In this document: positions 1 to 4,856 of the stretch, piece after piece | Position numbering within the stretch: position 1 is the stretch's first letter | Layout: every line of letters starts with the position of its first letter | From: an uncultured Collinsella sp. | GTDB taxonomy: Bacteria; Actinomycetota; Coriobacteriia; Coriobacteriales; Coriobacteriaceae | Direction: 5' to 3' | DNA: 29,255 bases | NCBI GenBank assembly: GCA_900547125.1 | Contig: URFU01000010.1 | Span: 1 to 29,255 of the forward strand | Position numbers and translations under genes: made by a program | The notes under the pieces: generated by a model | What the model was told of the DNA's origin: nothing | The model's input: the letters and a program-made list of their open reading frames with translations, nothing else | Database searches by the model: none

Positions 1-12
1 GACTCGACTAGC

Positions 13-122
13 GGCACGGCTTTTCGAGGCACCCGAGCTTGCCCCTCAAACCGTCGCTTGCGTACCGAAGTACGCGGCGCTCCTCTTTCGGGGCAATCTC
101 GGGCACCTGGAAAACCCGTGCC
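13..122. repeat. Long imperfect inverted repeat upstream of the PII gene
   Basis: Positions 13-45 and 90-122 are inverted copies that match at 28 of 33 positions. A second short hairpin with 6-bp arms (60-65 and 70-75, loop CGAA) sits at the centre. The whole forms a cruciform or long RNA hairpin ending 45 bases before the PII start. There is no T-run after the right arm, so it is not a classic intrinsic terminator. It could be an intergenic mobile repeat, a leader structure, or the 3' hairpin of a gene lying before the window. Confidence 0.75.
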
Positions 123-166
123 ATGTGAAAGACAATCAATTTCTTTATTTAAGGGAGGAATTCATT

Positions 167-505
167 ATGAAAAAGATCACGGCTATCGTGCGCCAGGAAA
201 AGCTTGAGGTTCTCAAAGACGCGCTGTTTGCTGCTGATGTTCGTGGTATGACTATCAACCAAGTGCAGGGCTGCGGCGCACAGCATGGCTGGAAGGAATA
301 CGTGCGCGGCAACGAGTTGCTTGTCAACACGATCCCTAAGGTGCAGTTCACGCTCATTTGTGCCGACGAGCACGTCGACGGAATTGTCGACATCATCTGC
401 AACGCCGCTCGCACCGGTGCTGTTGGAGACGGCAAGATTTGGGTCGAGTCGGTCGAGGAAGTCATCCGCATTCGCACCGGCGAGCACGGCCCCGCCGCGG
501 TGTAG
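167..505 (+). CDS. PII family nitrogen-regulatory signal protein (GlnB/GlnK type) lacking Tyr-51
   Basis: This is a 112-residue protein of normal PII length. PII trimers bind ATP/ADP and 2-oxoglutarate and control ammonium transport, glutamine synthetase or other nitrogen targets by direct contact. Visible family features are the N-terminal KKITAIVR strand, Gln-39 before the T-loop, Lys-58 in IPKV, the B-loop TGAVGDGKIW, and the RIRTGE C-terminus. The ATG at 167 is chosen because AAGGGAGG at 151-158 precedes it at good spacing; a GTG at 125 in frame has no ribosome site. The T-loop aligns without gaps to E. coli GlnB, but position 51, the uridylylated or adenylylated tyrosine, is leucine and position 46 is valine. 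Covalent regulation at Tyr-51 is therefore impossible. No amtB or glnA lies in the window, so the partner is unknown. Confidence 0.93.
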   Translation: MKKITAIVRQEKLEVLKDALFAADVRGMTINQVQGCGAQHGWKEYVRGNELLVNTIPKVQFTLICADEHVDGIVDIICNAARTGAVGDGKIWVESVEEVIRIRTGEHGPAAV

Positions 506-518
506 AATCGACCACCTA

Positions 519-572
519 CCATCCGCAACGTTAAAATGCTGCAATGAGGCACAAGACTTGCGTTGCGGATGG
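519..572 (+). promoter_or_regulatory. 12-bp perfect inverted repeat spanning the PII-tetR junction
   Basis: CCATCCGCAACG at 519-530 is repeated as an exact inverted copy at 561-572, with 30 bases between. The right arm contains the GGATGG that serves as the weak ribosome-site region of the tetR start at 580. In a read-through transcript from the PII gene this stem would hide that site. It could also be a regulator dyad. No T-run follows it. Confidence 0.6.
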
Positions 573-579
573 ACGGATT

Positions 580-1242
580 ATGGGTCGTAATAAATATCCC
601 GAGGAGACTGTCGCGAAAATTCTCGACGCGGCGCTGGAGCTATTCTGCGTACAGGGTTATGAGGGGACGAGCATTCAAGACATCGTCGACCGCCTCGATG
701 GCATGACCAAGGGTGCGGTCTATCATCACTTTAAGAGCAAAGAGGAGATTTTCAACGCCGCATTTGATCGGGCAATGGCTCCGATTGTTGAGCGCCGTCG
801 CTCAACGCTTGATATCGGTAATATGACCGGAGCCCAAAAGCTCAAGCGGCTGTACGCGCCCGAGTCCGTCGTTCCACAAATTGAGCTATGGGCACGCATG
901 CATCCTGCGGCGGATCCGGTAAAAAGCTCGCGTCTACTGGCGATACAGTACCAGGGCTCGTTTGACGAGTCGGCCGATGGCTGCCTCTTGCCAGTGATCG
1001 AGGAGGGCATCGCCGACGGCTCCATTGCGTGCGAATGCCCGCGCGAAGCGGCGGAGGCCGTATCTTTGTTGGCGAATCTTTGGCTGCTGCCATTGTTCCG
1101 TCCGCTTGAATCCAAGGACCGAATGCTCGCTCGCGCGCAATGCTTGGCGCAGATGGCGGCCGCGGTGGGGCTTGATTTGGGTAATGAAGTGCTCCAGACA
1201 ACGGCCCAGATTTGGGACGTATGGAACCGTGCCGGGTGGTAA
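580..1242 (+). CDS. TetR/AcrR-family transcriptional repressor
   Basis: This is a 220-residue regulator, normal length for the family. The N-terminal helix-turn-helix domain occupies about residues 9-55, with the typical TSIQDIV, GAVYHHFKSKEEIF signature ending in the recognition helix. The rest is a divergent ligand-binding domain rich in helices. The start is uncertain: ATG 580 begins directly with the usual short pre-HTH segment, whereas ATG 544 would add 12 residues without a better ribosome site. The gene ends just before two palindromes that precede the MFS transporter gene, which fits a local repressor of an efflux pump that responds to the pump's substrate. The inducer cannot be told from the sequence. 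Confidence 0.9.
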   Translation: MGRNKYPEETVAKILDAALELFCVQGYEGTSIQDIVDRLDGMTKGAVYHHFKSKEEIFNAAFDRAMAPIVERRRSTLDIGNMTGAQKLKRLYAPESVVPQIELWARMHPAADPVKSSRLLAIQYQGSFDESADGCLLPVIEEGIADGSIACECPREAAEAVSLLANLWLLPLFRPLESKDRMLARAQCLAQMAAAVGLDLGNEVLQTTAQIWDVWNRAGW

Positions 1243-1244
1243 TA

Positions 1245-1263
1245 TAGATACCAACGGTATGTA
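1245..1263. promoter_or_regulatory. Candidate TetR operator 1
   Basis: TAGATACC-AAC-GGTATGTA is an imperfect dyad that starts 2 bases after the tetR stop. Its right half GGTATGTA is identical to that of operator 2, and both fit the pattern TAnATACY-AnC-GGTATGTA. Confidence 0.65.
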
Positions 1264-1306
1264 ATTGATTTGTGAGGGTAGCCACGGCTGCCCTTTTCAA
1301 GTCATT

Positions 1307-1331
1307 AAATACATACTATCGGTATGTATTT
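1307..1331. promoter_or_regulatory. Candidate TetR operator 2 (perfect dyad) before the MFS gene
   Basis: AAATACATAC-N5-GTATGTATTT is a perfect palindrome with 10-bp arms, ending one base before the GGGGGCAGG ribosome site of the transporter. It is centred about 65 bp from operator 1. Repressor bound here would block the transporter promoter or early elongation. The assignment to the neighbouring TetR protein is inference from position and shape. Confidence 0.75.
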
Positions 1332-1343
1332 GGGGGCAGGCTT

Positions 1344-2606
1344 ATGGCTGGGATGCGAAGAATTAGCGTTTCGTTGGCGCCAAAAACAGTGCTATCTATC
1401 AGACTATTTGGCCTTCTCGTTGCACAGCTGTGCGCGTATTCGATGTTGTCGGCACTGTGCTTTGCGTGCCCGCTTTACTTGTTTGATTGCAGCGGCTCGT
1501 CAACGCTATATGGCGCTGTCGCGGCTATAGCGTTCGTGCCGGGCGTGCTTGCGACTCCGGCTGGCGGGATCTTGGCAGATCGGGGAAGACATCGCGGGGT
1601 TCTTGTGGTACTCGGCATTGTTCTGATGGCTGCATCACTGCTGTTTATCCCCATGAAGTGTTCGCTGCCTCTTGCGGTTGTCGTGGCAGCAATGCTTTGC
1701 GTCCAATATGGCATCCAATCGCTGCTGAAGCCGATGCTTCAAATTGAGACGGTGCGCATGACGGGCCCAGAAAAGGTTGAGCGTGCCACTGCGTTGGTCT
1801 CGCAGATAACCATGGCGAGCAATATCTTGGGGCCTGTAGTCGGGACGGCAGTCTATGGGTGCTTTGGTATCGATGCTCTATGCGAAACCGCGGCGTTGAC
1901 GTTTGCGATGTCAGCCCTGCTGTTCGGGGGCGCACTCAAGCGAAATGCCTCATCTGGAATGACTGGGGACAGTACGACTTGCTCGACATGCCGAAACGAT
2001 TTTCGGGAGTCGATTCGGTACCTGTTTCAAAACGCATCATTGCTCGTTGTGTTTTTGCTTGCAGCTATTTTGAACCTTGCGTTAGTTGGGTTAACGATTG
2101 GTGCTCCCGTTATTGTTGCAAAGTATCTCGGAATGCAGTCATCCTTTGTTGGGATTATTGAGGTGGCTATGGGCTTAGGTGGTCTTGTCGGCAGTGGTTT
2201 GGTCGGTATTTGGCCACATTATTTTTCCTTCAAAGGCATATGTCGATATGTTGCGATGATTTGTTTTGGAGTCGTACCGATTATTGTCACGCTACTGAGC
2301 GGTCCTGATGAATTAGCGTTTGCCGCGCTTACAGCCGGCTCGGCATGGGTCATGGCGTGGGCAAGCATTACATCGGTCGAAATCGTTTCATTTGTTCAGC
2401 GGTCAGCGCCAAAGGAACTCTGCGGAAAAGTGCTGGCACTCGTTTATATGACGCTTTCCTGTGCAACGCCTATTGGCCAATTGGTTTACGGACTCGCATA
2501 TGATCGATGGACACCGGCGATTGTATTCGCAGGCATGTTGGCGGTGCTGACGTTGACGACGGCGCTGTTTTATCGGCTGAAAAGTCGCTTGTGGCGATTG
2601 TCTTAA
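1344..2606 (+). CDS. MFS transporter, probable drug/solute exporter under TetR control
   Basis: This is a 420-residue polytopic membrane protein with about 12 hydrophobic segments. The loop 2-3 motif A of the major facilitator superfamily is visible as GGILADRGRHR at about residues 74-84. The charged central loop after TM6 (around residues 205-225) is followed by the second half. ATG 1344 is preceded by GGGGGCAGG at 1332-1340; upstream in-frame starts would place the operator inside the gene. Family knowledge suggests proton-driven export of a small hydrophobic compound, and the adjacent TetR gene supports efflux. The gene looks more A+T-rich than its neighbours, which may indicate recent transfer of the tetR-MFS pair. 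The substrate is unknown. Confidence 0.88.
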   Translation: MAGMRRISVSLAPKTVLSIRLFGLLVAQLCAYSMLSALCFACPLYLFDCSGSSTLYGAVAAIAFVPGVLATPAGGILADRGRHRGVLVVLGIVLMAASLLFIPMKCSLPLAVVVAAMLCVQYGIQSLLKPMLQIETVRMTGPEKVERATALVSQITMASNILGPVVGTAVYGCFGIDALCETAALTFAMSALLFGGALKRNASSGMTGDSTTCSTCRNDFRESIRYLFQNASLLVVFLLAAILNLALVGLTIGAPVIVAKYLGMQSSFVGIIEVAMGLGGLVGSGLVGIWPHYFSFKGICRYVAMICFGVVPIIVTLLSGPDELAFAALTAGSAWVMAWASITSVEIVSFVQRSAPKELCGKVLALVYMTLSCATPIGQLVYGLAYDRWTPAIVFAGMLAVLTLTTALFYRLKSRLWRLS

Positions 2607-2668
2607 CGCGCTGGGGCACCGTGAATTTGTGGAGGCAGTGGTACGCCGCGCCGGGACGGCATTGTTTA

Positions 2669-2720
2669 GGCGTGCCTCTCCTTCGTCTACAATATCGTGC
2701 AGACGAAGGGGAGGCATGCC
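2669..2720 (+). promoter_or_regulatory. Palindrome enclosing the HAD-hydrolase -10 box and ribosome site
   Basis: Positions 2669-2688 and 2701-2720 pair as a 20-bp stem with only two G-T wobbles and a 12-base loop. The -10-like TACAAT (2688-2693) lies at the loop, and the ribosome site AAGGGGAGG (2706-2714) is in the right arm. Transcripts starting at this promoter would lack the left arm and leave the ribosome site free. Transcripts reading through from the MFS gene would bury it. The DNA palindrome may equally be an operator. A possible -35 (TTGTTT, 2662-2667) is poorly spaced. Confidence 0.65.
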
Positions 2721-2721
2721 C

Positions 2722-3579
2722 ATGATCAAGATGTTTGCGAGTGACTTAGACGGAACGCTGCTGAACGCCCTGCACGAGGCGGATGGGACCATCCGCCGCG
2801 CCATTCGTGAGCTGACGGAGGCTGGCCTGCATGTGGTTCCCGCGACCGGGCGCTCGACGTTGCCAATCGGCGAGCATGGCTTTACGGGGCTGGCGCTCGA
2901 TGCCTGCTGCTCTAACGGCTCCATCGTGCGCGACAGCCATGGCGAGGTGCTCAAGACCTGGACCATCGATCCGCAGATTACCGAGGAGCTGCTCAAGGCG
3001 TTCCCGGACATTTGCTTTGATTGCTCCACGCCCGATGGCATGTTCTCGAGCGGTTCGTTCGAGATGCATCAGGCGGGCTTTAAAAAGGACAGCCCCATCA
3101 AGCGTATTGTGATGCGCGGCATGCGTGCACGTGGCGGATATCACGAGGAGCAGTATTTCGATCAGTCGATCGGCGATATCTTGCGTCACGATGTATGCAA
3201 GATCAACTGCCGCGTGACCTCGCTCGAGCTGGAGCGCGACCTTAAGGCGTATTTGGCCGAGCGCTCGGACCGTGTGGTCAACGCGCCGTTTGACCCGGTG
3301 ATGTTCGAGATCACGGACGTGGCGTGCAACAAGGGCGAGAGTGTGGCCTGGCTGGCGGGCTACTACGGTATTGCCGAGGACGAGGTTGCGGTTTACGGAG
3401 ATGGCGGCAACGATATCGCCATGCTCAAGCGTTTCCGCCACAGCTACGCGACCAAAAACGCTAGCGATACAGCTAAGGCTGCCGCGAGCGCAACTATTGG
3501 CAGCTGCATGGTCCACGCCGTCCCCAAACACATGTTCGCCACCATGCGCAAGCAAAACTCCCGCACCGTCATCGAATAA
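2722..3579 (+). CDS. Cof-type HAD-superfamily phosphatase
   Basis: This is a 285-residue cytosolic hydrolase of the HAD IIB (Cof/YbiV-like) group, which dephosphorylates sugar phosphates, cofactor phosphates or similar small molecules. All four HAD motifs are visible: DLDGTLL near the N-terminus with the nucleophile aspartate, ATGR as motif II, the lysine of NKGESVAWL as motif III, and YGDGGNDIAML as motif IV binding magnesium. The alpha/beta cap domain lies between motifs II and III, as is usual for type IIB. The ATG at 2722 is preferred over 2716 because it sits 7 bases after AAGGGGAGG. It is followed without gap by a palindromic repeat. The substrate cannot be deduced. Confidence 0.92.
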   Translation: MIKMFASDLDGTLLNALHEADGTIRRAIRELTEAGLHVVPATGRSTLPIGEHGFTGLALDACCSNGSIVRDSHGEVLKTWTIDPQITEELLKAFPDICFDCSTPDGMFSSGSFEMHQAGFKKDSPIKRIVMRGMRARGGYHEEQYFDQSIGDILRHDVCKINCRVTSLELERDLKAYLAERSDRVVNAPFDPVMFEITDVACNKGESVAWLAGYYGIAEDEVAVYGDGGNDIAMLKRFRHSYATKNASDTAKAAASATIGSCMVHAVPKHMFATMRKQNSRTVIE

Positions 3580-3608
3580 TGTGACAAAGGGACAGCCCCT
3601 TTGTCACA
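3580..3608. repeat. GGGACAG-core palindrome, copy 1
   Basis: TGTGACAAAGGG (3580-3591) and its exact reverse complement (3597-3608) flank ACAGC. It begins at the base right after the HAD stop codon. The arms resemble those of the copy at 4011-4045. It likely acts as the 3' hairpin of the HAD transcript; no long T-run follows. Confidence 0.85.
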
Positions 3609-3626
3609 GGGGCCTGTGTGCTTGGA

Positions 3627-3669
3627 ATACGAACATATATTCGTATATATAACTAGGCTCTGGTAGAAT
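3627..3669 (+). promoter_or_regulatory. Promoter of the small membrane peptide gene with a LexA-like box
   Basis: ATACGAA-CATATA-TTCGTAT (3627-3646) is a perfect dyad. Its core CGAACATATATTCG (3630-3643) matches the Gram-positive LexA/DinR consensus CGAACRNRYGTTYG at 13 of 14 positions. The -10 box TAGAAT lies at 3664-3669, and a weak -35 (TTCGTA, 3640-3645, 18-bp spacer) overlaps the right half of the dyad. Bound repressor would exclude RNA polymerase. The consensus is established for Bacillus; its use in this lineage is inference. Confidence 0.55.
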
Positions 3670-3708
3670 CGGTATTGTTGACGGCAGTTCCATGTGCCGG
3701 GCAGCGCC
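3661..3708. repeat. Left copy of an inverted promoter/5'-leader repeat
   Basis: GTAGAAT (3663-3669), GACGGCAG (3680-3687) and GGGCAGCGCC (3699-3708) recur in the same order, on the opposite strand, at 3886-3934. The spacers differ. The sense and antisense RNAs of this locus would therefore begin with similar sequences, and a long sense RNA could pair its 5' leader with its 3' region. Confidence 0.7.
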
Positions 3709-3733
3709 CTCCATCTGATGGGAGGTGATGCCC

Positions 3734-3859
3734 ATGACCGATTTGATTGATTTCGTGAGACTTCTGACCGCTTTGGTCTCGTTCTTCACGGCACTTGTCG
3801 GCCTTTCCGAGGCACTCAAGCAGCGTTCGAAGCGCAACAGAAGGGGTCGCCGCCGCTAA
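3734..3859 (+). CDS. Small hydrophobic-cationic peptide, candidate type I toxin
   Basis: This is a 41-residue peptide. One hydrophobic segment (about residues 4-24, containing LLTALVSFFTALVGL) is followed by a strongly basic tail ending GRRR. That plan, with no other domain, is shared by Fst/TxpA/TisB-type membrane toxins, which depolarise the inner membrane. ATG 3734 lies 8 bases after GGGAGG (3720-3725). The ribosome site is buried: 3708-3712 pairs with 3721-3725, and 3699-3703 pairs with 3729-3733. A LexA-like box overlaps the promoter, and a convergent antisense promoter lies at 3928-3956. No family was recognised by sequence. It could instead be a harmless small membrane protein; the toxin call rests on architecture. 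Confidence 0.6.
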   Translation: MTDLIDFVRLLTALVSFFTALVGLSEALKQRSKRNRRGRRR

Positions 3860-3921
3860 GGCGTTGACCCCCTAATGCAAACAACGGCGCTGCCCAGCTT
3901 TCCAGAACTTGGGCTGCCGTC
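3836..3921 (-). ncRNA. Candidate antisense antitoxin RNA
   Basis: A minus-strand promoter at 3928-3956 would start an RNA near 3921. It runs leftward across the 3' flank and last codons of the 41-residue peptide gene and ends after the hairpin 3871-3843, which is followed on that strand by TTCTGTT. The expected length is about 80-90 bases, with full complementarity to the 3' part of the peptide mRNA if that transcript extends this far. No conserved RNA family was recognised; ends are estimated. Confidence 0.45.
3843..3871. terminator. Convergent hairpin at the end of the small peptide gene
   Basis: GGGGTC (3843-3848) and GACCCC (3866-3871) form a stem that can extend through GCC/GGC with a bulge. 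The stop codon is in the loop. On the minus strand a short U-rich tract follows; on the plus strand none does, so it is more convincing as the terminator of the antisense RNA. Confidence 0.5.
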
Positions 3922-3934
3922 GACACTATTCTAC
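3886..3934. repeat. Right copy of the inverted promoter/5'-leader repeat
   Basis: This is the inverted counterpart of 3661-3708. GGCGCTGCCC (3886-3895), CTGCCGTC (3914-3921) and ATTCTAC (3928-3934) are exact reverse complements of the three left blocks. Read on the minus strand it is the promoter -10 box and the first 36 bases of the antisense RNA. Confidence 0.7.
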
Positions 3935-3956
3935 CCACGAATGACATTTTGAACAA
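3928..3956 (-). promoter_or_regulatory. Convergent antisense promoter
   Basis: On the minus strand, TTGTTC (3956-3951) and TAGAAT (3933-3928) are separated by exactly 17 bases. The -10 box is identical to that of the sense promoter. No LexA-like dyad overlaps it, so it would be constitutive. Confidence 0.55.
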
Positions 3957-4010
3957 TCGGCAATGCTGCTTCAAAAGCCAGGCACAACTGGCACAACCTA
4001 GGCGGTCGCT

Positions 4011-4045
4011 GAATGTGACAAAGGGACCGTCCCTTCGTCACATTC
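4011..4045. repeat. GGGACCG-core palindrome, copy 2
   Basis: 17-bp arms (4011-4027 and 4029-4045) have a single mismatch. The inner part GTGACAAAGGGAC is shared with copy 1. This copy is not directly behind a stop codon; it lies upstream of the TetR promoter region. Confidence 0.85.
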
Positions 4046-4068
4046 CAAATATTGCCTTTACGTGTTGG

Positions 4069-4113
4069 TGCACACGGTGTGCAATAATACTCGCACTGTG
4101 CAATAGCGCACAG
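4069..4113. promoter_or_regulatory. Two dyads upstream of the second TetR gene
   Basis: TGCACAC-G-GTGTGCA (4069-4083) is a perfect palindrome. CTGTGC-N6-GCACAG (4096-4113) is a second one. Both contain TGTGCAATA in the same orientation, 20 bp apart, which is about two helical turns. A -10-like TAATAC (4085-4090) lies between. Autoregulation by the TetR protein encoded downstream is the natural reading, but no binding data exist. Confidence 0.65.
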
Positions 4114-4134
4114 GCTGAGTAACAAGGAGGTCGC

Positions 4135-4845
4135 TTGTCCCAGCTCGAGAAATGCGATCGCCGGTCCCTTCGCTCGCAGCGTGCCCTTCGCCAGGCGCTT
4201 GCCAGCGAACTTGCCGAAAGCGGCGATCTTTCGCGCATTAACGTCGCGTCGCTCACCGAGCGTGCCGGCCTTACGCGCCGCACGTTCTATTCGCACTACC
4301 GCGATATTCCCGACTTTATCAATCAAATCGAGGACGGCTTGCTAGCCGAGATCCGTGAGCGCATTGAGCTCATCACCGCAGCTCAGCTGCCCGATCTCTA
4401 TCACAACATCGATGAGCTCGAGCCGGCGCCCGGTTCGGTTGAGCTGCTGCGTTATCTTGCGGCCAACCGCGACTTAATCGGTGCGCTGCTGGGTCCGGGC
4501 GGCGATCAGGCCTTCATTAAAAGGATCATCGACACCGCTCGTGAGGCTGTGGTGCCGCGTGCGCAGACGGGCATTTTGGGCCTGGCGCTGGGCACGTTCT
4601 TTGACTACTACGTTACCTACGTCGTGAGTGCCGAGGTCGGCATGATTCAGCGCTGGTTTGAGCGTGGGCTCACCGAATCGCCCGAGGCCATGGCGCGCAT
4701 TATGACGGTGCTCGCTTTTGTGCGCCCTGGTGACCTGTATGGCCAACCCATCGATATCAACGTGCCGGAATACGGCATGAAGCTATTGAACTTGCAGCTC
4801 GAGGACGCGGCCGACACCGCCGCAACCGTCGAGTCCAACAACTAA
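4135..4845 (+). CDS. TetR/AcrR-family regulator of the activase gene
   Basis: This is a 236-residue regulator beginning with TTG, placed 4 bases after AAGGAGG (4124-4130). The helix-turn-helix lies at about residues 17-60, with the phrases INVASLTERAGLTRRTFYSHY giving the turn and recognition helix. The C-terminal part is helical and resembles TetR members with a short inducer domain. It ends 11 bases before the start of the giant activase gene, so the two form an operon. Dyads upstream suggest it controls its own promoter and thereby the activase. The ligand is unknown; a CoA thioester or fatty acid would suit the neighbour but is speculation. Confidence 0.88.
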   Translation: MSQLEKCDRRSLRSQRALRQALASELAESGDLSRINVASLTERAGLTRRTFYSHYRDIPDFINQIEDGLLAEIRERIELITAAQLPDLYHNIDELEPAPGSVELLRYLAANRDLIGALLGPGGDQAFIKRIIDTAREAVVPRAQTGILGLALGTFFDYYVTYVVSAEVGMIQRWFERGLTESPEAMARIMTVLAFVRPGDLYGQPIDINVPEYGMKLLNLQLEDAADTAATVESNN

Positions 4846-4856
4846 GAGGAGAGACA

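Noticed and set aside
13..30. A sigma-54-like GGCACG element before the PII gene
   Set aside because: The GC element with correct spacing is absent, and the sequence is explained as an arm of the inverted repeat.
125..166. A GTG-start extension of the PII gene by 14 residues
   Set aside because: The ATG at 167 has an excellent ribosome site and gives the exact PII N-terminus; the extension overlaps the end of the upstream palindrome.
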